In this document: positions 50,001 to 55,496 of the stretch, in pieces
How the letters are laid out: every line of letters begins with the position of its first letter
How positions within the stretch are numbered: position 1 is the first letter of the stretch
NCBI GenBank assembly: GCA_030035585.1
Contig: CM057463.1
Span: 138,292,736 to 138,356,735 of the forward strand
DNA length: 64,000 nt
DNA from: Dugong dugon
Lineage: Eukaryota > Chordata > Mammalia > Sirenia > Dugongidae
Direction of reading: 5' to 3'
Translations under genes and position numbers: made by a program
The notes under the pieces: generated by a model
The model's input: only the letters and a program-made list of their open reading frames with translations
Told to the model about the DNA's origin: nothing
The model's database searches: none

Positions 50001-53000
50001 TGCTTCTCAGCCCTTCTGTAACATCATCCATTTCTGAAATCTTGTTGTTTATCTTTTGGATTTCTAATTGTTGTTTTTGTATAATTTCTAGTTGTGAATT
50101 TATTTTGGCATTTTGTTCCTGCATCATTTTCCTGAATTCTATTTTTTTGTCTGTATTTTCCATGAATTTGTCTGTTTTTTCCTCATGTTTGTCAGCTTTT
50201 TGCCTCAGTTCTTGGAAAATTCTGAGTTTTAGAGATTTGAATTCCCTAACAGGTACTTCTAGTGCATTTTCTTCCACAGGAGAGTCATCTGGTGTTTTAA
50301 TTTGGACGCCTACTGGAACCATCCTGTCCTGTTTTTGTAAATGTTTTGATATTGTCTGCTGTTTTCGGGGCATTCAGTAGTTATTTATCTCATTTATTGA
50401 TTGTAGATTTGTTTGTTTCGTCCCTTTTTTTTAAAAAAAAAATTGACTATGTTTGAGCAGGCAGAGTGCGTGCTCTTTGTTGTTTGCTCGTCTGTGTGCG
50501 CAGTACTTTTCGTCTCCTTCTCCAACTGGCAGGTTCAGTCACTCAGATATGGTACAGCAGGGCAGGTCTAGCTGAAGAGGAGCCACCGGGACAGGTTGTT
50601 TGTGGCACTCACTACAGCCACCAGGGTGGGTCGGTAATCAGTGCTGGGCAGGTTCCAGTAGGCCATGCCTGCACTGCTTGGTGGTGTGATGTCAAGCGCA
50701 TGGTGCAGGTAGGCAGGATGCAGCGGGGAGATGGTTATATGTGGAGCTAAGATGGATATGGGAGAGAGAAGAGAGGAACAGGAGCCAAAAAACAAACAAA
50801 CAAACAAAAAAGAATGCTAGGGGAGCTTGCCGTTGGAATGGAGAGATGAGAGTCTATGAAATGGAGGGCAGCAGAAAGGGGAAGAGGAAGAAAAGAATGA
50901 ATAAATAAAAATCAGAAAGGTTAAAGAACCGCAAAGTTCCCAGGGATCCCACCGATGCAGTTATGAGGTCTTGGGAGGTCGCTCTCAGGTGTCGCAGCAC
51001 AGCCTGGCCAGAAGGCATAGAGGCATAGAACGCCTGGTGTTCAGGGATCAGAAGGAGAAGGAAGATATAGAGAGACGAGAAACTGAGCAATGAAGAAAGA
51101 CAAAATGGGAAAAAGAGGGAAAAGAAAACAAAAGGAAAAAAAAAAAAGAACAAGAAAGGCCCCCCAAAAAAACAGAAAAAAAAAAAAAAAAAAAACAGCG
51201 AAGAAAGAAATGTCCTCAGGGATCCCTCCACATGTCTGTGGAAGCCTAAGGGGAGTTCCTTGCCACGCAGCTCTGCCTGGCCAGAAGGGGCTCCTAACTC
51301 AAGAAAAGGAAAAGAAAGCAAACAATTGAAAACGAACAAAAGCCCCGGGATCCCACCAGCGCGGCAGCCCAGACCGGGAAGCAGCTGCGCACTCTAATGG
51401 AGCCCTGCAGCCCCCAGGAAGAAGCAAAGATGGCACACGGAGCCAGGCACTTGAGCGAAAGGAGGGGGAGGCGGCGAGAGGCAAGCAAGAAATCAAAAGA
51501 AGCAGGAAAAAAAAAAAAAGAGCAACACCAGCAGCTAACAAACGGAACTGAGAGAGCCAGCCAGTGCAGGCCGGCGCCCCCGGACAAGAGACTGTGTCTG
51601 TGGGAAGCAGAGGAGGCCGAGCGTGGGTGAAGAAGGGTGGAGAGTGGGAAAGCGCACACCACAAATCACCGGCGCCCTGGAGCCCCCCAGGAAGAAGCAA
51701 AGATAGCGCACAGAGCCAGGCACTTGAGTGAAAGGAGGCGGAGGTGGTGAGAGGCAAGTGAGAAATCAGAAGAAGCAAAAAAAAAAAAAAAAAAAAAAAA
51801 GCAACACCAGCAGCCAGGAAATGGCACCCAGAGAGCTGCCCGCTTGGGTATGCGGAATCCAAGCAGCTGGTACTTGCCGGTCAAGAGACTGTGGCCGCGG
51901 GAAGCAGAGGAGGCCGAGCCAGGGTGAAGAGGGGTGGGGGGTGGGAAAGCACACACCGCAAATTACCGGTTGTTTTGTCTCCCCCGGATGCTCTGTGAGG
52001 CTGCTTTCTCGTAACCCGGTTTGCTGGTCTCCGATAGGAGTACAAGATGGTGGATCCACGCTGCGTTAGCTGGTAGGGGACCTCTGCATGAATCTCTTCT
52101 TGCTCTCTGCTCTCTGTCAGTTTTCTCACTCCACTTGGTGCATGGCTGAGTTCTTTATCTCTTCATTTGATGTTTTAGGGTTTCAGGATTGTTGTATTCT
52201 CTGTTCAGCTTAGTTTTTTGGATCTTTGCTGTGGAGGGACGGCGTGTTGCTTCTGCCTAGAGTGCCATTTTGCCAGAACTCCCTAAATATTCTTTTATTA
52301 TTAGATTTTTCCTTTCTATTAGCTTGTTGGTAGTGGTTAAGAGCTATGGCTGCTAACCAAAAGGTCTGCCTTTCGAGTACACCAGCCTCTCCTTGGAAAC
52401 CCTATGGTGCAGTTCTACTCTGTCCTGTAGGATCACTATGATTTAAAATCGACTCAACAGCAACAGGTTTGTTTTTGGTTATTAGCTTGTTAGTTAAATA
52501 TTCTTTCATTGTTTCTTTAGAGGTTATTCTAGAGATTGCAGCAGCATGTAGCCTTGAATTATTAAAGTTTAAATTAAAATAGTATATTGGTTTTAAAAAG
52601 GTGGGAATGCGGTTATTTAAACTTTATACTTCCCTTAATTTTTTCAAACCAATTTTTCTCATTGTCCATATAGTTCATACACAGTGTTAATATGTACATC
52701 ATGTATATACAACTACAGAATGAACTTAGAGTTGTTTAGACTTCCTTTGCAAGTATACATGAACATCTTGTTTAGAAGTAGTATGGATGATTTTACTCTT
52801 TCACCATAATGAAAATATTTTGACAGCCAAGCTTGTGGCAAACAAATGTTCATCTTCACTGTCTTAAAAGAAAGTAACATCTCCAAGAACTCAGTTGGAG
52901 GGGATTGTGTTTGTTCAGAAAGCATAGCTGTCCATATATATTGAATATTAAGATATGGCTCTAGTGTTTGAGTAAATAAAGAACAGATTTTTCTCTTCCA

Positions 53001-55496
53001 TCATTAACCTGTCCTGCTCCAAAATAGCTGCTGAATCTGGGAACAATCTCCAGTGTCAAGTGCTGTTTCAAGGAAGCAGAAAACTTAAAAAACAAAACTA
53101 AGACTATCCGAAGAGTAAAAGCTTAAACATCAAACAGATGCTAATCTTTTAATAATTGAAAAGTCATTGTAACAACATTAAAGAATTTTGAAGAGGGTAA
53201 AAGATTCATAATTTCACTACCACCAAGAGTTGTTTTCATTTTTTATATAATACTTTCAAGTTGCTATGCATACAAATTTTTATATAATTATAGTCACCAT
53301 TTTGTATTTTTTACTCAATATTATGTCAGATATTTTTCTACATTTTAAATAATTATTCATAATCTTTTTGATGGCCTTGTAGCATTATTTTAATGATTTT
53401 ATTAAAGGTGCTTTCTTTAAACATGGGTAGAAGAGCCTAAACAGTTGAGAGAGTAGATAATTGTTCAGTGTAGTGGTAGATATAAACATAGGAAGCAAGT
53501 AAACTAAAGATTTTGCTTGCTGGCAATTTTTAGTTATAATTAAAATTCAGTTTTCAATGAAGTTCTGTATCCATTTAGCTGTGGGTATTTTACCTACTTT
53601 AGATTATAAGTTATACTTTTCATACAGGATATCCTTCTATCTGTATCTGTACCAGATGAATGAATTTCAGAAGTACAGATTTTATTTTTTGCTTTGAAAT
53701 TACCATCTAATTCTTTATTATTTCCTATTCTTCAAAAAATATTTTAGTATGAGATACAATAAAACATAATTAGGGAGGAAAATCTACTTGGAAATTATAG
53801 GTCCTTTGGGGGTTAACCACATAAACCATAGTAGGGGCAATTGAGAGAGGCTGAGTCCTCAAATAGACTTCTTTCTCAAGGAGGTCATCTAAGTTGTATC
53901 ATACATTCTGTTGTTGTTAGTTGCTGTTGCATCACTCTGACTCATAGTGACCTTATGTATAACAACAAAATATTGCCCAGTCCTGTGCCATCTTAATGAC
54001 TGTTGGTATGTTTGAGTCCATTGTCTTGGCCACTGTGTTAATCCATCTCTTTGAGGGTTTCTCTCATTTTCATTGGCCCTGTACCAAACATGATGTTCTC
54101 TTCTAGTGATTGGTCTTTCTTGATGATGTGACCAAAGTAAACAAGTCGATGTCTTGCCATCCTTGCTTGTAAGGAACATTCTGGTTGTGTTTCTTCTAAG
54201 ACTGATTCGTTTGTTTGTCAGTATTCTTTGAATATTCTTCAGTATTTGTTTATTCAGTATTCTTCCTCAACACTATAGTTTGAATGCATCAATTATTCTG
54301 TCTTTCTTGTTCACTATCCAACTTTCATATGCATATGAGGTGATTGAAGAGACCATGGCATGGGTCAGACATGCCTTAGTCATCACAATGACACCTTTGG
54401 TTTTTAAAATTTTAAAGAAATCCTTTGTGGTTGATTTGCAAAACAAACAAACAAACAAAAATACCCTATACCACATATACCTTAGGATTTCTATTTACCA
54501 TTGCTTTAAAGTTTTAAAAGTAGCTATGGGAGTTTAACACAGTTTGAAGCCAGGCTATTTTAAATTTACTCTGTTTATTATTTAGTAATACTTTTAGAAG
54601 CTTATAATAAAACACTGTTGCAATGAAGAACTTGGGATTAAAAAAAAAAAAGTCCCTTAGGCTTCTGTAACCAGTTTACTTCCCAAGAATTTGCATGTAT
54701 TATTTATGTAAGAGGAAGGAGGCACTGTTAGCTATTTTTGTTATACCTTTAAATTTTCTTATTTCTTACCCTTTGTTTGTGTGTTGTGTTCTGGAACAGC
54801 ACAGACATGCCAAAAAACAACAAACTAGAAGGAAGCAAATAAAAATCTAGTGTATTCAATAGACTACATAAGTATAGATGTACTCATTAATCTTTTCTGG
54901 TTATCAGGATGTTAGTGGGTGATACGTAAAAGGCACAGTAAGTCATAATTTTTTCCTACACATATTACATTTATATATATGTATGTATGAATGATATATG
55001 AATGAATGAATGAAATTCAAATATGGGCATGATCAAGTGCCAGGAGTGCTGTAAAAGAGATCAGTATTGGGTGAGTGATAGGGGACATCTTTAAGAATAT
55101 AGTGGGGATTTGATCTAGGCCCTAAAGGATCAATAAGAGAAGAGAGAGCTGGGGGAAAAAAAAAGGATAATCTTTTTTTCCTCCATTTCAGGCTGGCTTA
55201 CAGTTGGACCAACTCTTACGAATAGCAACTACAATGCAGAAACATATGCATCCTACTTCAGCGCCCCTAATTCCTACTTGACTGGATGCACAGAAGAGAT
55301 TGAGAGACTTCGACCAAAATCACCTCCTCCCAAATCTAAATCTGATCGGGGAGGTGGAGCTCCTAGGGGTGGAGGAAGAGGTGGAACTTCTGCTGGCCGT
55401 GGACGAGAAAGAAATCGATCCAACTTCCGAGGAGAAAGAGGTGGCTTTAGAGGGGGCCGTGGAGGAGCACACAGGGGTGGCTTTCCGCCTCGGTAA
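17062..55496 (+). CDS. METTL14: METTL14, N6-adenosine-methyltransferase non-catalytic subunit (11 coding exons, full span)
   Basis: This is the whole coding span of METTL14, the partner of METTL3 in the nuclear m6A writer that methylates adenosine in DRACH contexts of mRNA. Eleven exons (66, 89, 88, 81, 88, 91, 142, 93, 117, 211 and 305 nt) join in phase to 1,371 nt, encoding 456 aa, the usual mammalian length. An N-terminal helix is followed by an acidic disordered region (about 25-115). The Rossmann-like methyltransferase fold (about 186-399) carries EPPL at 192-195 in place of a catalytic DPPW, which is why the subunit is considered structural and RNA-binding. R298 lies in the [11 protein letters not shown] stretch, S399 in RPKSPPP, and the RGG/GRG tract from about 409 to the end binds RNA. 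No frameshift or stop was found. Introns use GT-AG except intron 3 (GC-AG). Identification rests on recognising the METTL14 protein; exon borders come from splice signals plus phase. Confidence 0.98.
17690..17885 (-). mobile_element. MIR SINE, minus strand
   Basis: GTGAAGTAGGTAGTAGTATT, CTTATCAAATAATGAAACCC, TCACTCACAGCTGGGCCAAG and TTCTAACACCACTCTGCT follow the reverse MIR order. Confidence 0.75.
17944..17997 (-). mobile_element. AfroSINE tail fragment, minus strand
   Basis: ACCAAAAACCAAACCCGTTG and GTTGAGTGGATTCCAACTCA give the final 54 bp only. Confidence 0.75.
18470..18700 (-). mobile_element. MIR SINE, minus strand
   Basis: Reverse MIR order: GAATTTTATAGATAAAGAAA, GCTTGCCCAAGGCAACAAAA, GAGAGCTGGGATTTTAACTT and a TCCAGTATACCTAGCTGCC-like end. 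Confidence 0.7.
18840..18995 (+). mobile_element. L2-like 3' fragment
   Basis: Pyrimidine-rich phrases (CTTCCTCTCTGAGCTTTC, ACTACTTACTGTCGAGTCCA) resemble decayed L2 3' ends. The match is weak. Confidence 0.3.
19007..19203 (-). mobile_element. AfroSINE, minus strand
   Basis: TTGCTGTTGTTAGTTGTTGT, GAGTTGATTCCAACTCATGA, AGATCGCCAAGTCAGTCTTC and TCACTTAACTGTTTGCACCA. Same subtype as the copy at 416. Confidence 0.88.
19618..19763 (+). mobile_element. AfroSINE, short subtype, 5'-truncated, plus strand
   Basis: GGTTAAGTGATACGGCTGCT, then TGCTTCTTGGAAACCCTCTG and GGTTGGAATCGACTCAACGG. The central block is missing. Confidence 0.85.
20570..20730 (+). mobile_element. L2-like 3' fragment
   Basis: TGATCTGGCTTTTAAAGCTT and CCTCATCTCAGCCAG recall L2 3' sequence. 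Assignment is tentative. Confidence 0.3.
20867..21085 (+). mobile_element. AfroSINE, full-length, plus strand
   Basis: AGGAGCCCTGGTTGCACAGT head with A box, CAGCAGTTCAAACCTACC B box, complete central block (GAAAGATGTGGCAATCTGCT, AAAGATTTACAGCC) and tail GTGGGTTTGGTTTTTGG. It is one of the better preserved copies. Confidence 0.93.
21368..21510 (+). mobile_element. AfroSINE, diverged and 5'-truncated, plus strand
   Basis: GGTTGACAGTTCAAACCCAC, GACCTGGCGATCTTCTCC and TTCAGTTCTACTCTGTCACA, with the tail ending near GACAGCAGTTAGC. Confidence 0.75.
21530..21960 (-). mobile_element. 5'-truncated L1, second 3' UTR type, minus strand
   Basis: AGTGAAAGTTTACAATTCAA, CCATGTCCATTCAACCAGCT, GAATGGTTTTAGTTTGG and GTCTTTTTACTAGAATTTGA match the copy at 58650 and differ from the L1 type at 698, 28452 and 43963. 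Confidence 0.8.
22054..22142 (+). CDS. METTL14: METTL14 coding exon 2
   Basis: Follows a pyrimidine-rich TTCCTTTTCTCAG acceptor and ends at CAG|GTCAGT. It encodes [18 protein letters not shown] and the start of an acidic, low-complexity region, then EIAETRETC. The last codon (Arg) is split two-plus-one with exon 3. Confidence 0.96.
22856..22943 (+). CDS. METTL14: METTL14 coding exon 3 (GC donor)
   Basis: Encodes the end of R52 through K81, including the basic [10 protein letters not shown] patch and the acidic [10 protein letters not shown] segment. The acceptor is TTTTCAG. The donor is AAG|GCAAGT, so intron 3 is of the GC-AG class. The rest of the donor matches the U1 consensus well, and phase with exon 4 allows no other border. 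Confidence 0.95.
23090..23210 (+). mobile_element. MIR remnant, plus strand
   Basis: CAGTTTCTTCATCTTAACTC, GTGTGGATTAAATCAGAT and GCACTTGGCACAATGCCTGG follow the MIR sense order. Confidence 0.65.
23632..23708. mobile_element. 77-bp mariner-like palindromic MITE (hairpin)
   Basis: Starts TTAGGTTGAACCATAT and ends with the inverted ATATGGTTCAATCTAA, so 15 of 16 terminal bases pair. Inner segments AAAAGTGCTG and CAGCAGTTTC are also largely complementary, so the whole element can fold. TTAGGTT...CTAA ends and size resemble the MADE1 design, but the arm sequence is not MADE1. Confidence 0.65.
24073..24153 (+). CDS. METTL14: METTL14 coding exon 4
   Basis: Encodes 27 whole codons, residues 82-108, from [17 protein letters not shown] to YKDSSTFLK. 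This is the strongly acidic part of the N-terminal disordered region. The acceptor is TTTTTTCCAAG and the donor AAG|GTAAAT. Confidence 0.96.
24341..24550 (+). mobile_element. AfroSINE, full-length, plus strand
   Basis: GGAGCACTGGTGGCGCAGTG head, GGTTTGAACCTGCCAGCTGC B box, GTAAGATGTGGCAATCTGCT centre and GAATCAACTCGACAGCAGCA tail. It lies between exons 4 and 5, in the same direction as METTL14. Confidence 0.93.
24755..24842 (+). CDS. METTL14: METTL14 coding exon 5
   Basis: Encodes residues 109-137 plus the first base of G138, from [19 protein letters not shown] to NFIRDV. This is the lead into the methyltransferase fold. The acceptor is TTTTTCTTTAG and the donor TAG|GTATGT. Confidence 0.96.
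25004..25203 (-). mobile_element. AfroSINE, minus strand
   Basis: GTGCTGTTGAGTCGACTCTA, AGCAGATCGCCAGGTCTTTC and GCACTTAACTGTTGCATCAC on the + strand. Confidence 0.9.
25221..25330. repeat. Polypyrimidine tract
   Basis: About 110 bp of almost uninterrupted C and T on the + strand, next to the SINE end and before an L1 3' end. Confidence 0.8.
25367..25745 (-). mobile_element. 5'-truncated L1, 3' UTR, minus strand
   Basis: Begins with a T-tract, then GATGAAGGTTTTTCGAGTGT, GACATTGGTTGTCAACCCCG and ACCATACTCTGGGGTTTCTC. Same 3' UTR type as 698 and 43963. Confidence 0.85.
26846..27215 (-). mobile_element. AfroSINE split by another AfroSINE, minus strand
   Basis: The tail part AAAAACCAAACCCATTGCCA to CTTTATGG (26846-26953) continues at 27166 with AATCTTAATGGAAGCAGACT up to GGCTGGTGG. 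It is 5'-truncated in the B-box region. Confidence 0.88.
26954..27165 (+). mobile_element. AfroSINE inserted in an AfroSINE, plus strand
   Basis: Complete: AGGAGCCCTGGTGGCGCTGT head to TTTGGTTTTTGGTTT tail. Flanked by AATCTTTATGG (26943-26953) and AATCTTAATGG (27166-27176), a 10-of-11 target-site duplication. Confidence 0.92.
27363..27660. mobile_element. 298-bp TA-flanked inverted-repeat element (Tc1/mariner-type MITE)
   Basis: Terminal inverted repeats of 22 bp (left TACCCACTCCTCACTTATTG plus AC; right the reverse complement with three mismatches) with TA on both sides (27361-27362 and 27661-27662). Removing the element and one TA restores a continuous old L1 sequence (GGCCATTTATG-TA-TCTTCTTTGG). 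Inside, GTTACGCGAAAGTTGGTGCT recalls pogo/Tigger-like non-autonomous elements. I cannot name the family. Confidence 0.75.
28452..29600 (-). mobile_element. 5'-truncated L1 with internally duplicated 3' UTR, minus strand
   Basis: The T-tract, then GAAAGCTTACAGAGCAAATA and ACAATGGTTAACAATCTCAC, match the 43963 L1. TCAAAGATACAAAATATTT occurs on both sides (from 28432 and from 29601), so this is one insertion. A block of about 290 bp is present twice inside (about 28645-28920 and 28945-29235). Confidence 0.9.
29622..30426. other. Unique intronic sequence before exon 6
   Basis: AT-rich, with short poly(T) tracts. No repeat or exon recognised. Confidence 0.5.
30427..30517 (+). CDS. METTL14: METTL14 coding exon 6
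   Basis: Encodes the rest of G138 to P167 ([20 protein letters not shown] and on to SNTPP) plus two bases of M168. The acceptor TTTTCCCTTAG and the donor AT|GTAAGT are both strong. It forms the helical N-terminal extension of the fold. Confidence 0.96.
31543..31684 (+). CDS. METTL14: METTL14 coding exon 7 (EPPL motif)
   Basis: Encodes the end of M168 to D215. It holds [18 protein letters not shown], whose EPPL at residues 192-195 sits where catalytic MTases of the family have DPPW. This is the hallmark of the inactive METTL14 lineage. The acceptor is AATAG and the donor GAT|GTATGA. Confidence 0.97.
32020..32075. repeat. (TA)n microsatellite
   Basis: Alternating TA with TG/CA interruptions, largely self-complementary. 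Confidence 0.9.
32230..32360 (-). mobile_element. L2-like 3' end, minus strand
   Basis: ATATTTGTTGAGCATCCACT and ACTAGGCAATGTACTAGGCG, then GAGCACGCAGTTTAATGGGA, resemble the reverse of L2 3' termini. Confidence 0.4.
32500..33460 (+). repeat. Ancient mammalian repeat (family not assigned), copy 3
   Basis: The longest copy. TTCTGAGCAGAAAGAATAGC, TGCTGTGTGGAGGCTAGACT, AAAGATGACTCAGGTTTTAT, GTTGGACATGTGGAGTTTGA and TTCAAGGAGAGAGTAATCAG occur in the order expected of one long element also represented at 4990 and 13870. Confidence 0.45.
34137..34326 (-). mobile_element. AfroSINE, minus strand
   Basis: GTTGTTAAGTGCTCTCGAGT tail, CATAGCGACCCTATAGGACA, TGGCTGGTGGGTTCAGATTG and GTTAGCAGCCAAGTGCTTAA. 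Confidence 0.9.
34560..34625. repeat. AT-rich simple repeat
   Basis: Imperfect TATA/CATATG alternation able to fold on itself. Confidence 0.7.
35310..35352. repeat. (TA)n-(TG)n microsatellite
   Basis: A TA run passing into TG/GTGCG alternation. Confidence 0.8.
35550..35642 (+). CDS. METTL14: METTL14 coding exon 8
   Basis: Encodes 31 whole codons, residues 216-246, from [15 protein letters not shown] to GLDLGRV. It is a core strand-helix part of the Rossmann fold. The acceptor is TTTCTTCTAG and the donor GTG|GTAAGA. Confidence 0.97.
36186..36211. repeat. 26-bp perfect palindrome
   Basis: The arm AACAAAACAGCAT (36186-36198) is followed without spacer by its exact reverse complement (36199-36211). 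The next pair outward does not match. Confidence 0.9.
36225..36415 (+). mobile_element. MIR-like SINE, plus strand
   Basis: TTTTGGGCAAGAAGGTACTC, TCTCAGTTTCCTCACCTCTT and a later CCTCATTTAATGCATGC-like stretch follow the MIR core order. It is strongly diverged. Confidence 0.5.
36913..37070 (-). mobile_element. AfroSINE, short subtype, minus strand
   Basis: CCATTACCATTGAGTCAGTT, CATAGTGATCCTATGGGGTA and ACCTTTTGGTTAGCAGCCCA on the + strand. The central block is missing. Confidence 0.9.
37379..37413 (-). mobile_element. AfroSINE tail fragment, minus strand
   Basis: AAACCAAACCCGTTGCTGTA and GAGTGGATTCCAATAGC: only the last 35 bp. Confidence 0.65.
37765..38030 (+). mobile_element. Old L1 3' fragment, plus strand
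   Basis: TATATGATTCCATTTATATG, GTTAGTGGTTGCCTGTGATG and GTCATTGAATAGTATACTTT are old L1 3' UTR landmarks. Confidence 0.75.
38368..38484 (+). CDS. METTL14: METTL14 coding exon 9
   Basis: Encodes 39 whole codons, residues 247-285, starting [20 protein letters not shown] and ending VFQRTK. This lysine/arginine-rich part belongs to the METTL3-METTL14 surface implicated in RNA contact in known structures. The acceptor is TTTCATTTCTAG and the donor AAG|GTATTG. Confidence 0.97.
39037..39446 (-). mobile_element. Solo LTR, minus strand
   Basis: TGTCTTAGTTATTTAGTGCT start and AATTTAATCCATAACA end. It contains GAAATTTATTTTCTCACAG (AATAAA on the minus strand). Same family as 8949, 12720 and 26490, here in intron 9. 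Confidence 0.8.
39659..39857 (+). mobile_element. AfroSINE, plus strand
   Basis: ACACTGGTGGTGCAGTGGTT head, central GAGAAAGATGCAATCTGCTA and tail GAAATCGACTCAGTGGCAAT. Confidence 0.9.
40234..40444 (+). CDS. METTL14: METTL14 coding exon 10
   Basis: Encodes residues 286-355 plus the first base of G356. It includes [14 protein letters not shown] with K297 and R298 (an RNA-groove residue mutated in some human tumours) and the run ending FGRDSTIRP. The donor is CAG|GTAGGA. Read-through into the intron stays open for 28 codons to a TAA that overlaps an AATAAA. Confidence 0.97.
40526..40531 (+). terminator. METTL14: Candidate intronic poly(A) signal in METTL14 intron 10
   Basis: AATAAA lies 82 nt past the exon 10 donor and overlaps the in-frame TAA (40528-40530) that ends the read-through frame. 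The GU-rich CTGTGATGTGTTTG follows within about 20 nt, as expected for a cleavage site. Use of the site is unproven. Confidence 0.3.
40545..40865 (+). mobile_element. L2 LINE 3' fragment, plus strand
   Basis: TTCTCAAACAGGCCTTTTCT, TTTATTTTTCTTCATAGCAC, TTACCATTATCTGAATTAC and TCTCATGGAAGGCAAAGGCT follow the L2 3' consensus order. It starts right after the candidate intronic poly(A) site. Confidence 0.75.
41047..41249 (-). mobile_element. AfroSINE, minus strand
   Basis: TTGTTAGTTGCTGTTGAGTC, TGACTCATGGTGACCCCATG and GTCAAGTGCAAACCACTTGT on the + strand. Confidence 0.88.
41385..41600 (-). mobile_element. Old L1 3' UTR fragment, minus strand
   Basis: GTACAGCTCAACAAAGTATC and TATAGCCACCATCCAGGTTA, then TCCCTTATGCCCTTTCC, match the reverse of an old L1M 3' end. 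Confidence 0.55.
42004..42221 (-). mobile_element. MER5-like hAT DNA transposon remnant
   Basis: Right end GTAGTTTGCCAACCCCTG, left end CAAGGATTGGCAGAATTAT: the short inverted ends typical of MER5 elements. An 8-bp target-site duplication flanks it (ATTTAGAT at 41996-42003 and ATCTAGAT at 42222-42229, one mismatch), as expected for hAT insertions. Confidence 0.85.
42546..42706 (-). mobile_element. AfroSINE, short subtype, minus strand
   Basis: CCAAATCCACTGCTGTTGAG, TCCTACAGGACAGAGTAGAA and GACCTTTTGGTTAGCGCTGA on the + strand. Confidence 0.9.
45149..48937 (-). pseudogene. L1 ORF2 (endonuclease-reverse transcriptase), broken
   Basis: Starts [20 protein letters not shown]. Endonuclease motifs [15 protein letters not shown] and SRIDHIL are spread over two frames. 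The RT region has [30 protein letters not shown] and FADD (46862-46873). The C-terminal part is open for 340 codons (46171-45149). At least four frame changes and a stop after the endonuclease region rule out function. It is transcribed opposite to METTL14. Confidence 0.92.
48934..49152 (-). other. Lysine-rich linker ORF between L1 ORF1 and ORF2
   Basis: A 72-codon frame with lysine-rich, low-complexity composition ([17 protein letters not shown]). Its TGA (48934-48936) overlaps the ORF2 ATG (48935-48937) as ATGA. It may be chance or an extension used in ORF2 reinitiation. I know of no domain for it. Confidence 0.35.
49239..50373 (-). pseudogene. L1 ORF1 (RNA-binding chaperone), frameshifted
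   Basis: The first 169 codons (50373-49864) start [13 protein letters not shown] and run into heptad-like, Lys/Glu/Gln-rich coiled coil ([20 protein letters not shown]). The C-terminal part (49541-49239) has [17 protein letters not shown] and DKQKLREYV, the conserved L1 ORF1 C-terminal domain, and an extended tail ending EQSIDT. The middle is out of frame, so ORF1 is broken. Confidence 0.85.
50374..52283 (-). promoter_or_regulatory. L1 5' UTR / internal promoter
   Basis: GC-rich, purine-rich on the + strand, with three long A-tracts. The first 20 bases of the element include AAAATGGC, placed like the YY1 site at the start of primate L1s. It contains two tandem monomers (51399-51970). Confidence 0.6.
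51399..51970 (-). repeat. Two tandem monomers in the L1 5' UTR
   Basis: Unit 1 (about 51399-51671) and unit 2 (about 51672-51970) share CAGGAAGAAGCAAAGAT at a 273-bp offset, then GCAACACCAGCAGC, AAGAGACTGTG, GAAGCAGAGGAGGCCGAGC and GGGAAAGC. Length differs mainly in the internal A-tract. Confidence 0.85.
52330..52480 (+). mobile_element. AfroSINE, short subtype, 5'-truncated, plus strand
   Basis: GTGGTTAAGAGCTATGGCTG to AACAGCAACAGGTTTGTTTT. The flanks TATTAGCTTGTTGGTA and TTATTAGCTTGTTAGTT form the target-site duplication in old L1 sequence. Confidence 0.9.
52560..53900. other. Mostly unique intron 10 sequence
   Basis: AT-rich. The first part may be decayed L1. No exon, RNA gene or named repeat supported. 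Confidence 0.45.
53908..54440 (-). mobile_element. RTE/BovB-like LINE 3' fragment, minus strand
   Basis: The + strand reads TGTTGTTGTTAGTTGCTGTT, then TATTGCCCAGTCCTGTGCCA, GAGGGTTTCTCTCATTTTCA and GACCATGGCATGGGTCAGAC. Same order as 5544. It ends beside an (AAAC)n run near 54440-54460. Confidence 0.85.
55192..55496 (+). CDS. METTL14: METTL14 coding exon 11 and stop
   Basis: Encodes the rest of G356 to R456 and the TAA stop (55494-55496). It completes the fold, carries [10 protein letters not shown] with S399, and ends in the arginine-glycine tract with repeated RGG and GRG units. Known METTL14 work assigns RNA binding to this tail. The acceptor is TTTCCTCCATTTCAG. Confidence 0.97.

Larger units (their letters stand above)
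43963..52283 (-). mobile_element. Near full-length L1 (8.3 kb), antisense to METTL14
   Basis: Runs from a T17 tract (the poly(A) tail on the minus strand) at 43963 to the 5' end GGGAGTTCTGGCAAAATGGC (minus strand) at 52283. In transcript order it has a 1.9-kb 5' UTR, ORF1, a linker of about 0.3 kb, ORF2 and a 3' UTR of about 1.1 kb. It sits in old L1 DNA, with TAAAT shared by both edges as a possible short target-site duplication. Stops and frameshifts in ORF2 make it inactive. Confidence 0.92.
41850..52560 (-). mobile_element. Old L1 ORF2 remnant, split by a younger L1, minus strand
   Basis: Old L1 sequence at about 41850-43962 (GAGTTTTATCAAATGCTTTT, CTTGATTGTGATGTGTTACA) continues at 52284 (TAAATATTCTTTTATTATTA, GGTTATTCTAGAGATTGCAG). 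A MER5-like element, an AfroSINE, the 8.3-kb L1 and a further AfroSINE are inserted in it. All frames are decayed. Confidence 0.8.
40445..55191 (+). other. METTL14: METTL14 intron 10 (14.7 kb)
   Basis: The longest intron, swollen by LINEs. In order it holds an L2 copy, an AfroSINE, old L1 sequence with a MER5-like element and an AfroSINE inside it, an 8.3-kb L1 antisense to METTL14, the far side of the old L1, another AfroSINE, unique DNA (about 52560-53900) and an RTE fragment. The acceptor is TTTCCTCCATTTCAG. Confidence 0.85.

Noticed and set aside
50854-52129. Several overlapping open frames of 80-190 codons on both strands
   Set aside because: They fall in the GC-rich, A-tract-containing L1 5' UTR. 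The phenylalanine or lysine runs are translations of T- or A-tracts, not protein features.
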